A DNA stretch of 64,000 nt from Pycnopodia helianthoides (lineage: Eukaryota > Echinodermata > Asteroidea > Forcipulatida > Asteriidae): the NCBI GenBank assembly GCA_032158295.1, contig CM063258.1, forward strand, positions 7,954,583 to 8,018,582. The letters run 5' to 3'. Made by a program: the position numbers and the translations under genes. Below are positions 34,273 to 45,194 of this stretch, piece by piece (position 1 is the stretch's first letter; every line of letters starts with the position of its first letter). Under the pieces are notes generated by a model. The model worked only from the letters and a program-made list of their open reading frames with translations, did not search any database and was not told the DNA's origin.

Positions 34273-35023
34273 TTAAAGGGACACACCGGCTTACTGTTTA
34301 CCTAATTTAGTGATGTGGACTCACAGACAATAATTTTAGGATGGTTGTTGTAAAACAAAAATCTTCAAACTATCAAGTAATTAACGAAAAATGTGAAAAA
34401 AACTAAACGCAGTCAAAGGTCAGCGTATACGCTTTTCCAGCCGTTGCATTTGACAAGTGTAAGTGCCATTGTTGCGCAATGTTGTAAGTAGACTGGTGCT
34501 CTGTTTATGTATTAATCAAAACAATGGCGAGGCATGAGGATCAAGTCTTCATATCCACCCAAGTTCATGTGTAAATAACAAACCGACGTCAATCTGGTCC
34601 GATTCTAGTTTACGTTCCACTAGCTCCCCACGCTGGTGCACCGTTAAACACGCTTTCGTTGCACGGACACTCAGAATGCGAATCTTACGTTCGTTTTTTC
34701 ATCATTATTTACAACTTGAATAAATGTTTTTTTTTGTCAAATACTCATGAATAATATAAAAAAAAATTAGAAAATTGTTTCAGTAATTTACTTTTATATG
34801 ACTAAAAGTAAAACTAACTCCGAAGATCACGTGATTTATACGAACCACATTTTGGTTCGGATAACTCATGTGACCTTCGTTTTGATGAAAAATGCTAGAA
34901 AACGGCAAAATTTGATGGTTTCTTTTATAAACCGTTCTTCTCCATTCCGGGAAGACCTTTGGAGTAATTCTTAAGTCTATTTGGTAGCCCAAGTAGCCCA
35001 ACGAAGCCGGTGTGTCCCTTTAA
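34273..35023. mobile_element. TTAA-flanked element with GGGACACACCGGC termini
   Basis: The left end is TTAAAGGGACACACCGGC and the right end gccggtgtgtccctttaa. The total is 751 bp with no coding capacity. It lies just 3' of the last exon of DAXX copy B, in the block missing from copy A. Confidence 0.85.
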
Positions 35024-35283
35024 AACCATAAGGCCAGTGTCTTTGGCTAAAGACCCTCCTCAATCCTCCTCAATCCTCCACTCTTTGGCAACTCATAATC
35101 CTCATATTTGGACTTCAATAATTTTGGAATGCCTGGCACAGAGCAAAGATTGGTTTGGAGGACCAAGTCCTCTCAAGTCGGACAAAACCATGAAAAGGAC
35201 TTCTAGAGGACTTCCACTGTTGAGGTGAAGATTGAGCAGCCGAACAAGAGAGCATAACAAAAAAACAATATATGTTTTATGTT

Positions 35284-38200
35284 CTATTCTGAGTCTAATA
35301 TGCATATGATGTCGGGAGATTCTGGCTGAAGCTCAGTTATGTCTTGAGTTTCTGAGTCTGAGTCACTGATGACGATGACATCCTTCCAGTTCTCATCATT
35401 TTTGTTACTCGCTGGCCTTGGACAAGGTAGCGGCCCGTTCTTCCCTGGCCACTTTGGTGAGGTTTTTATTTCTAGTGGGATCATGCACTTTTCGAGGGTC
35501 TCATGCTGTTTGGGAGTAATTGGATGCTTGATTTTGACTTGGTTTCGAGAACCAACTGGAAGCAGCGTTTGAGGTCTGAAGGGCCTTGGTGAAGGGTGAA
35601 TTTGAGTTTGCAAGTTACCACCGGGGAATGATTTCTGAAGGTGGGAGCCGCTGTTACTAACAAGAGTAGATTGGATGCAGACCTGTTTACAGCCATCCTT
35701 AGCAACTCCTCTCCTCATCTGCGGCTGGTGGTTACACTGGACACAGTTACAAGTACTGCTGGTTTCGGAGACTAGGACTTTCCCTCCGTGTGTAGTCTCA
35801 GTGCTGGTTTTATAGCTCGGACTTCTGACCTTCCTGACAGGTGGGTCATTTGTAGCTGTGCTCCTAAGCTGCTGTTCTGTGCTCAATTCGGGTGAATGTT
35901 TTGTGGAGGCTCCTGTGACTTCCTGTACATCTGGATCAAGATGCACGTCTAGGTCAGGCTGGGTGCTGGTAGGGCTGCATGAGCCACTCTCCCTGGGTAA
36001 TTTGGCAAGAATGGGTTCCCTCCCAGGATTCTCCGAGCTTAGCTCCGTCTCCGAGTCGTCAATGCTCAGTGTGTCAAATGTGGAGGTCTGAAGTTGAACT
36101 ATAAGGGTAAATTGTGAAAGAAAAGATTTGATTTACAAATACAGGTTTAAAGGAGGTCTAATACAATTTAAATTACCTGAAGATTCCACATATTTGTTGT
36201 TGTTACGCATACCTTGCATGTTAAAGGCAGGGTGTACTTTTGGTAATTACATGTACATTTACTCCACAAGTTAATGACCATGAAAAACTTACTTGGTAAA
36301 AAGCACTGGAGAGCTGTTGATATCATAAAACATTGTTAAAAACAACCCCCTTTAAAAAAAAATGTAGTTTTAGAGAAAGAGGTAATTTTTCACCCCAAAA
36401 TTTGAATCTTAAACCTTTGAAACCATAAAATTCTATGCAACAAGGGTGTTTTTTCTGTCATTAATTTCTTGCAACTTTTGATGACCAATTGAGCCCAAAC
36501 TTTCACAGGTATGTTATTTTGTGCATATGTTGGTATACACCAAGTGAGGATGCTGGTCTTTGACAATTACCAAAAGTATACCCTGCCTGAACAAGAAAAG
36601 CAACAAAATAAATAATAATGTATCACGTCTACTTCATTCTCACCATTTAAAAAATAAGTTAAATGTGCAACAAATTTAAGACCACTTGGACTGACCTGTT
36701 TTGATTTGCCAAAGATCATGCCAATATTCTTTGACTTTGTTCTTATGATCAAAATACTTCATTTCATGTTTTATTTTTAAAAACCTTGTTGTCACTTACA
36801 TGTTTTTAATTTTGTTAAATAAAAATAAACAGCTTCTACAATTGTGTACGATGTTTACATGTTTTCTTTTCTGTGAATGAACAAAATATTTATGCTATAT
36901 TTCTTAATTTTTGCAGTTCGTTACATCTGTATTTCTTTAGAACAAATGACATGTAAAGCTCACTTCAAAACTTCTGTACACAAGAATAATCCCCAATTCT
37001 TCATTTGACCGATTTGCCACAAAGCTGTTATGAAACCAAAACAAACGATGCCAAATTCTTCCATTACGCATTGGCGTATACATATTTGTACGAAATGATT
37101 TTAAAAAGAAAAATGCCTTTTTTTTAGAATAAGAATTATGCCCACCTTTTTTAACTCCTGACTGAATTGTTATGATCTTCTGTCGTCTCGGCTGACCCAT
37201 AACAAAACCGTCATGTTGATCCTCAAATGCTATGGTCTCTCCCTGAGTCCAAACCACATTATGAGGCCTGTGCTTATGTTTGTAGTCTGGCGACAGACTA
37301 CATACATCTGTTATTAACAAGGGGACGCGCCTAAGAGCTCTGACAGCTTGTTCGGCGGTGTTGAAACTGTGAGGGAAGGTTGCACATCCGGTTTGATTGG
37401 AAGTCGGGGTGATTTCATGGAAAGTGTTGTCTCTACCTTTAGGGCAGTGCCATCATCGCCAGAGTAACTTGTAAACCATGCATTTCCAGGTACATCATTT
37501 GTAGATTTGTAGGGTTTGATGCTCGGCACATTGGGAGTGTCAAGGATATCGCTGAAGACACCATTCTGAAAAGAGGACACCCCACTGGATAGCAAGTTGC
37601 CATTGGAAGAACCAATATCTGGGGCATGGGCTTGAAAAGGCTGTTGCTGAATTAGTGGGTCTGCCGAATTTGACTGGTGCTGCTCATGTAATACATCATT
37701 GTTTGAAGGTGCAGTGATGGAGGAATTCACAGTCTGTTGAGGACTTCCTTCTGTTTCCTTAGTGCCACCTTTGTTCTCATTGTCATTTGTTAACTGCTCG
37801 TCCAAATCACTACGATCAATCTTCCGTCTCTTCAATGCGGGTTCAATTTCTTCGTCCGTGAGAACTTCTGAGGCCACATCTGATTCAGAATGTTCTGCTG
37901 CTTCCAGAACGATGCCACTCTTTTCATACTCCTCCTGTCGTTTCACAAAAGGCTCATCCACCTCCTTGATCTTCTGCAATGCAACTTTTTTATTCTCTGA
38001 CAACTTCTTCTTTAGCTCTGGATCCCTGTCAGAGGAGTCTTTTGCATTGCTGAAGTCAAGAGACGAGTGAGCGCTGAAGTTGAGAATAAAGTCTTGTTGG
38101 CGTCTCTTCTGCAGCTTCCGACCAACATCCTCAAAAGCTTCCTGGGCAATGCTGTTGATTCTTCTCTTGTCCAAACATAAATTCTTCTTTAAATTTGTCT

Positions 38201-40840
38201 TATAAACAGCCTTGTAAACATCTTGGAAGTCAGGGAAGTAATCCTTCTTGTTGATGAGTCTTTCTAACCTCTTGTTAATCTCTGGGAAACGTGTTCCTTC
38301 ATAGTGGATCTTCTGCTCGATCACACGCCCGGTAGATGGAGAACAATTATTCAACTTACAGTAAATGTTGTGTATCTTCATGAAGCGCTTCCTTAACTGG
38401 TATTCCTGGATGTGGACAGAGTCTTCCTCATCCATCTCATCCAAGGTCAGTTCTCGTTCTTCAAGTCTCCTAATAGCCTTACCAATCCTCTTCATCATCC
38501 ATTCCAGTTTCTTTATCTGTCTCTGTGAGCCTTTTCCTTTGTCCTTCTTTTGCTTTTTCTGATCGCTTTCTACACTTTTCATCATCTCACCATTCCTATT
38601 ATCGAGAGTCTTATATGCAGGGGTGTTTCGACTTGTTGACGGCCCGGCCTCTTGATCAAGATTTTCTCTTGCTGAATCACCAGCATGCTCCTCCTCAGCC
38701 TCGGGTTGAGGTTTGTCAACATCAGTTCTCAAGTCTTCAATGAAATTCCCGCTGCTGATGGTTTCACATGTCATCACAAGATCAGCCGAGCCACCTTCTT
38801 CCTCTCCTCTACTGCATTTCTCTTTCTCGTCTGTCTGTGCATCATTCTCAGGCTCATCATCTGAAAGATTCTCTTTCTTCACCTTTTTGGGTATACAGCT
38901 GTCCGAGGCTTTCATTAACAATGTCTTCACATCCTGAATATGAACATAGACGGATTTCTTTTCGGTTTGCAGGTCAGAGATGTGCTGCTCCAGAAGGTCG
39001 CGGAATTCTTCCGACTGGGTGTACTCTCTCCTTGCTTGTATGAACTTGTTTTCAAGAAGCTTGGTGATAGCATTCTGTTGGCTGTGTCTTGAGAAGTGGC
39101 TTACACACATTGATAAACTAAACAAGAAAAGAAAAAGAAAAACGCTGTAATGTAAATTATGCAATTTAATGTGTAACAACTGGATTGACATCAACACAAG
39201 TTCCATCCCATTTCCTTAAAAAATTTTTTTTTTTACAAATGTCCAATATTTTTTCCATGGCACAATTCTCTTTTCTAAAAAAATGTGTCAAGTTCATGCT
39301 TAGGTACAGTTAAGACATCTTAATGTCACAGCCAGGGATGCCAGTAGCTCTTTGTTCCAGAGCCACAAAATACTTTGCATGCAGAGCACACACAAAGTAA
39401 CACACATTACATACATACACATGCATGGTGTACAACATTTGCACGTAATTCCAGTGTTACAAATAGAACATTTGTCTGGGAATTGATACTTTTGACTACA
39501 TGTAAGTTCAGTGTTATTGTTAATTTCAACTTGGTTTCATGTGGTACCTCCAATCTTTAATCCAGCTCAATTTGTTGACCCTTTGTGGGGGGTCTGGGGG
39601 GAGGGGCTTATGCAGTGGAAAATTTGTCTGCCATTGTACTCTGTGAGATGTACTCCATAATTTAAACTTGGTTTCATGTGGTACCTCTGATGTTTGATCC
39701 AGCCTGTTATTTGGTCCCTTTGCTGGGGTCCATACGCAGCAGGGGTCCCCGGCAGATACTCCTAGAATTATCAGGTTCGATCCGCTATCGTCTCCATGAA
39801 ACTCATAGAGCTACATGACAAAATCCTATACAAAACTTGTTGCCATTCACGTTTCTGCACCTGGAGTTCTCTTTTGAACCCGGATCTCTCCAAAATTAGG
39901 CTCTACGTACGTATGTGTTCCTTGTACTCTCATGAGCGTTGCATGGGTCCAGAAAATCCACTCCGCAAATTAAAATTGTTAAAAACGGAAAACTCTTATC
40001 GTAATCCAGATCCCATTCAAACAGTGTTGTAACAATAATGCATGATTTGTGTACAAAACCAACCCACAGTTGCCAGGACCAGCGTTGCTGCGTGAGGAGT
40101 ACCATTTTTTTTCTACGACTGTTTGCTGCGCTTGAAAAAAGTCTGCGCTTGAAAATGGTACAACACTGTTTGAATGGGATCTGGATTACGGCAAGTAAGA
40201 ATTTATCGCTTTTTAACAATTTAAAATTTGCGGAGAGGATTTTCTGGAGCCATGCAATGCTCATTGAGAGTACAAGGAACACGTAGAGCCTAATTTTGAA
40301 AAAGAGTGCAGAAACGTGAATGCAAAAAGTTTTGTATGGATTTTGTACATGTGATGTAGCTGCTCATATGACTGGTTCATGGAGACGATAGTTGATCGAA
40401 CCTATATATTTAATCATTTCTAGGTCGTACCCGGCAGACATCCATATCTGAACATGTTACCAACATAGGTGATACACTAAATCATGTTTCTGTACTTAGA
40501 TAGTTGTACCTTGTTCGTTTGACAAAACGCTCTGGGCTGCCGGCCTAGAGTCCAACCTGGGCTATACTATAATGTATTGTAACCGCTCGTGCTGACACAA
40601 TATGCTGCGAAGACAGAGAGCTTGTCTTGTGAAAAAATACAATTTAATTGTTCGCCTTGTCTCCGTTTCATTTTCAACTATTTTCACTATCAATGAAAAG
40701 AGACATACCTGTTTGAGTAAAGTTTTGTCATCAGAAATTGGAAGTTTAATTTCATTGGGTACTTCTTCGTCGGAACTACTGATTATCTCAATCACTTCTT
40801 CAGTATTAAGCGCCATCACTTCTTCAGTATTCAGCGCCAT
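35284..40840 (-). CDS. DAXX: DAXX-like histone chaperone, copy B, three exons with two apparent frameshifts
   Basis: Exon 1 is 40840-40709 (44 codons; SUMO motif VIEIISSSDEE after a duplicated MALNTEEV start; donor CAG|GTATGT). Exon 2 is 39117-37146 (helix bundle, acidic linker, coiled coil, histone-binding domain [20 protein letters not shown]). Exon 3 is 36098-35284, phase 1, with two acidic SUMO-interacting motifs near the end (DVIVISDSDSE and DIICILDSE), as expected of the DAXX C terminus. Compared with copy A, exon 2 has one extra base near 39081-39092 and one base missing near 37375. Splicing at the annotated acceptor therefore gives the wrong frame. An alternative acceptor (ccaacag|aatgct, exon from 39074) would restore the frame by dropping about 14 residues, and without exon 3 a stop follows at 37314. 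Functional status is unresolved; sequencing error is possible. Confidence 0.75.
36221..36592. mobile_element. TTAA MITE (family B) in DAXX-B intron 2
   Basis: Sister of 15566-15940, with the same mutated right TTAA (TGAA). It lies between exon 2 and exon 3 of DAXX copy B. Confidence 0.78.
39745..40440. mobile_element. Fold-back element with arms of about 300 bp in DAXX-B intron 1
   Basis: The outer ends read aggttcgatc ... gatcgaacct (39773 and 40403). The arms match with some divergence through atcgtctccatgaa, ttttctgga, gtacaaggaacac and ctgtttgaatgggatctgga. The unpaired centre is at about 40033-40155. The copy A intron lacks it. There is no open reading frame of note. Confidence 0.82.
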
Positions 40841-40890
40841 TTTGAGATTATGAGCAACTAACAACTGGGGGCGCTATTTAACGCGCTTCC

Positions 40891-42673
40891 ATGTACTTAC
40901 ACTTAGGCTCTAGAGACTCACACTAGCTGGTTTTTAGTTATTGTTAATTAATTGTTTTACCCTTTACTACTCTAGTTGTCCTATGTAAATGTTAAAGTAT
41001 GACTGTATGGTCTTGATAATTTAATCCCTCTGTTTTCAGCATGAGTTGATAGATCAAGAGGGGGGGGGGGGAATAATGGTAAATTTCCCCATTTTATATC
41101 CCTATCCCAGCCTGCCGCCGGGGTCCATGGACCGCGGCGGCGGGCTGGGATATACATGTAGTGGCAGCTGGCGGTAGAGGGGAGGTAGGTGGGGTGGCCC
41201 GTTCAAATGGGAGTAGTGCTGCAATTCCACACCTCAAACAGTAGTATCATAATTTTATATTTATGTAATTACCGCAATGAGTCAAGTACCATTCCTCCAC
41301 TCGATGATCTGGCTTAAAGGGTTGGTATACCTTTGGTAATTTTACTCAAAAAAATACATTTATACAAAAACTTACCTGTGTGAAAGAGCAGTGAAGAACT
41401 AGATGTTGAAACCATCTCTATGATAAAACATTGCTAGAAACGACCCCCTTTGAACTTAAAGTGAGGTAGCTTTAGAGAAAGATGTCATTTTCACCTCGAC
41501 TCAAGCATCTGATAGCACACAGTTCTATGCAACAAGGGTGTTTTTCTTTATCATTTCTTGCAACTTCAATGATGAGCCCAAATTTTCATAGTTTTGTTAT
41601 TTTATGCATGTTGGGATGCATCAAGTGAGGATATTGGTCTTTGAAAATTAATAAAATTATACCCTGCCGTTAATTAATTAAGTTTTACAATTTCAAATTG
41701 TAAATTGTCAAGAGGAGATGAAACCCGCAAATAATTTGCCTTTGACAAATTGACATACCGATTTTATAACGCAAAGGATACTGGGAGTTTTGTCGACCCC
41801 CCCCCCTAACCAATTGATTGACTGCATCCCTCTATATAGGACGTGTGGCATGTCCAGCTTATGGCATAATTATGAGCTGACCAGTGTCTGATCATGGAGC
41901 AATAAACTCCACGGTCCTATGGTTAAGACAATGGAAATATTAAAATACAGTCAGCTTAATCTGTGCTGACAGCGGCCCTCACTGCAGCATGTTAATTAAA
42001 CTGTAGTAGGCCTATGATATGATGTTTTGTAATTACTGCAGTACAACGTGTGGGGGGCCTATTGCATCCCCGACACTCACTTCAATTCAATTCAAACTCA
42101 CATTATTCCCATACTTCATGCAGATTTCAAAAACACACATCACAAACAAAGACATGCATTTTAATGGGTAACCATAAATCCAGTTTTAGAACACATAAAC
42201 CGAAGTAAGTATGCGGGCATCTTCTTGAATCCGAGGCTTGTGTTTAATGCAATAGGCTATTATTATCTTAACAATTAAAATCATGACTTGGGGAATAATG
42301 TTCTAAATCATTGGTCCAGCTACACTGGATGCCTTTTGACCCAGAACTTTGTTTGCACGGGTAACATTCAATCATGGTGGAGGAGGGAAAGTTCCTCCGC
42401 GATGCAATGGAGAACTGCCCGCCATTCCCTCCAGCTCGATGATGATCTGATCAATTTTAAACTGGCTACGAATCATCCACTAACGGGGAACATTCATTGT
42501 CCGCGCGGCGGCTGCGAAAGGGAACGTTTTGTGCCTCATTTCACATGACTTTACCTATGGGAGGGTCGACAGTGTGTACCTATTGTTCCTGGTATACAAA
42601 GGTTAATCCTTCCATGGGCAAAGTCTCTGAAAGTTTTCAATGGGGTGGGTTTTGCCGGACCCTGGCTTGTTTT
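40891..42673. other. Intergenic region between DAXX-B and NRARP
   Basis: Head-to-head spacer. It contains a GC-rich hairpin at 41096-41155 (tatcccagc...gctgggata), a family B MITE (41314-41673), a poly-G run (41060-41071) and a poly-C run (41800). No additional gene is recognised. Confidence 0.45.
41314..41673. mobile_element. TTAA MITE (family B)
   Basis: The left end is TTAAAGGGTTGGTATACCTT and the right end aaaattataccctgccgttaa. The interior contains family-typical ataaaacattgctagaaacgaccccc and gcaacaagggtgtttttctt. Confidence 0.75.
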
Positions 42674-42681
42674 TTCCCACG
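42674..42681 (-). promoter_or_regulatory. RBPJ/Su(H)-type binding site upstream of NRARP
   Basis: The sequence ttcccacg is the reverse complement of CGTGGGAA, a high-affinity match to the CSL consensus YGTGRGAA. It lies 659 bp upstream of the NRARP start codon. NRARP genes of vertebrates are direct Notch targets, so the site is in a sensible place. A single 8-mer can also occur by chance; no second, paired site was found nearby. Confidence 0.45.
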
Positions 42682-43339
42682 GTATTGAATAGGCGGTGCT
42701 AAGCCCCTACCATCGCCCAATGTGTGTTGGCGTGTGTGCTGTTCATGACGATGGTGCAACGGTGTGCGTCTCCATGGTGTAGTGCACTTGTAGTTCAATG
42801 TAGTTCACATAATAATTCAACGCTCTAGTCAACTGATGCACGCCTATGGTCCACGTGCGTCGAAGGTAAAAATGAACACACGGGGTAGAAAATCACGGAT
42901 CCTCTGCATACAATCACTTGATCTCTGTGAGTGTGAACAGTTTGCAATTCACGCAGTTGAAAGTCCTCTTTTATCATGTTAATACCCGACCTTTCGCTGA
43001 AGCTTAAATAATTCTTTTACAGGCCACGTGAGTGGGGTTGTAAGTGCGATATTACTGGGCGATCGCGCACGCACGGTCCAGCGAATCTATCGCAGGGGCC
43101 ATAGAACAGTTCTGGACCCGTGCGCCGGGCTGGCCGTCTGTCAACAACGCCAGTGGGATATTCTCGTACATTTTAGACGAAATTGAAGCCAGAATCAGTC
43201 GTAAAGTTCCACCATGTGTTGGGAGTGTATCGAAGAAGTGTGAAGGCCTTTATTCTCCCGGATGAAAAGGCTGTAGATCTACCGTATTCGTTGGACTTGG
43301 AAGTACTTTGTTGGCCGTTCCGTCCGCTGTGTGAATAAC

Positions 43340-43669
43340 ATGTCATCAACTTCAATTCACAGCAACCAGCAACGAAGTTTTCACGAAGCCGTAAAGAGGG
43401 GGGACCCAAATGAGCTGACCCGGCTTCTGAGGAGCAATATCTCCGGTACGGTCAACGTGAATGTGTTCGATGGCGATGGTCAGACCCCACTGCACCAGAG
43501 CGTTTTGGTCGGCAACCTGGAACTCGTCAAACTCCTTGTGCAGTTTGGAGCCGATGTTCGGCTTGCGAACAGAGATGGGTGGAATGCATTGCACATAGCA
43601 GCCTATGGTGGTCACGACGATATAGTACTCTACCTCATCCGACGGCGTGGGGGCGATCGGAAGCGGTGA
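43340..43669 (+). CDS. NRARP: Notch-regulated ankyrin repeat protein, intronless
   Basis: The single exon encodes 109 aa from the ATG at 43340 (MSSTSIHSNQQRSFHEAV). The protein is nearly all ankyrin fold: DGQTPLHQSVLVGNLELVKLL, with GADVRLANRDGWNALHIAA and GGHDDIVLYLI following. These blocks are strongly diagnostic of NRARP, as is the short length (vertebrate proteins are about 114 aa). NRARP binds the Notch intracellular domain with CSL, promotes loss of the Notch domain (negative feedback), and in vertebrates also affects LEF1. The protein has no signal peptide or membrane segment. The basic tail (IRRRGGDRKR) differs from vertebrate tails. A candidate AATAAA lies at 44312-44317. Confidence 0.95.
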   Translation: MSSTSIHSNQQRSFHEAVKRGDPNELTRLLRSNISGTVNVNVFDGDGQTPLHQSVLVGNLELVKLLVQFGADVRLANRDGWNALHIAAYGGHDDIVLYLIRRRGGDRKR

Positions 43670-44804
43670 CGGCACGAGCATGTCTCCGCTCGGCGCTAAG
43701 CATCATCCCGTGGTGTTATCTCTATACTTTCCACCACCGTTTGACGGATGTCTTCTTGTCCTTATATGATGTGGAGGATTACAGAGCGTGGATGTCAACT
43801 ATCAACTGCCTCCACTAGGAAAAGACAGAATAGCAACAGCAGAATGATGCATAATTACTGGTGCTGCTAAATCCTAACTACAAGAAAGGTGTACAAACTT
43901 TGAGACTGAAAATGACATCCCAACACATTTTAAAACTCAGCCAGAACGGATATCACGCTGGCTTTTTTAGTTAAAAAAGAAAAGAAAAACAGATTAGGCT
44001 TTCGTTGCCTAATCTAAGCATGGAGGAAAGGGAAAGAGATTTTTGGTTTATGGCGAAAGTCAAGTTGAAAACTTGGGCTGCTCTCAATACATTGTTCAAG
44101 ACGGTTTCGATACTTCATCAAATACAAAACGCTTTTATGATTGTTTAGATATTTTTTATGAAAATGGGAAATATTGACTGATGTAAGAGATTATAATAAG
44201 TAAATACAATTGCCTTAATGTATTATTATTCATACTATAATATTGGTCATGTGAAATTGTCAAGGAAGTGATACATTTTACAGGAAGTTTTATTTTTCAA
44301 GTCCCCATATTAATAAATATAGGCCTATTTTTCAATATTTTAGTGGTTTCTGCCTTCGTTAATGCACGCACAAAATCGACACTTTCAGAGACTCTACCCA
44401 GTACGTCTGGACTGCTGTGAACTGAACAATTATTTCAAATGGTTATTGTGTGTTCGAGTTTGAACCCCCCCCAAAAAAAATTAAAAACAAAATAATAAAA
44501 ACCCGTTCATTCCTAACCTGAAGTTTACTTTTCAACAAATACGCAATCAGCTTGTGAAAATGTTATCAGACTTCGTCACGATTTCAATGAAACATCAAAC
44601 AAAAAATGTTTACGTTTTAACGAAGATTTCATGCACCTGTTTTGGTTTGTTTGTTCTTTTTGGGTAAGGGGGGAGGGTGTCTTCAAATGCTCGCTTCAAC
44701 TTTTCAAAATTCATATCTGGAAGATTTTCACTGGGTTGATCAGTGAGTTTCCTGTTTTACAAAAAGTTATAATAATACTTCCGGTGATTGCCATATTTAG
44801 ACTT
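43670..44804. other. NRARP 3' UTR and flank
   Basis: This is AT-rich non-coding sequence with AATAAA at 44312-44317 as the likely end of the NRARP transcript. A short hairpin, agattaggctttcgttgcctaatct (43991-44015), lies in the probable 3' UTR. No other gene is seen. Confidence 0.45.
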
Positions 44805-45194
44805 TTAAAGGAACATTACAGAATTGGTTTTTGCTAACAAAACAGTTGCTGGCAGTGTAAGCACTTTATGTAATCCACCATATACATAAACTGACAAACC
44901 TGTAGAATTTGAGAGCGATCGGCCATCTGGGTCACGAGAAAATAGTGAAAAACCGATTACACATTTGCATGAAATCATATAGATTCAACAAGTGAATAAA
45001 ACGCTCACTGAGCGATAAACTCCAATCGGAAAAATTAGTTTATTCATTTCTCATCAAATATGGCGTTTCAGACAAATATTTCAAGGGATGTTTTCTACTA
45101 TCATCATCATTAGACCGTGTAAGTTTTATGTAAATCTGTGATCAAAAAGTATATTGTACAAAAAATTCTTACCAATTCTGTAATGTTCCTTTAA
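44805..45194. mobile_element. TTAA MITE (family A)
   Basis: Same family as 30917-31308 but inverted. The ends are TTAAAGGAACATTACAGAAT and attctgtaatgttcctttaa. Length is 390 bp. Confidence 0.88.

Larger units (their letters stand above)
31765..40890. repeat. Tandem segmental duplication, copy B
   Basis: Direct-orientation partner of 13152-29400. It includes a complete three-exon DAXX layout. It has its own later insertions: the family D MITE at 33651, and a fold-back in intron 1 at 39745-40440. Confidence 0.8.
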
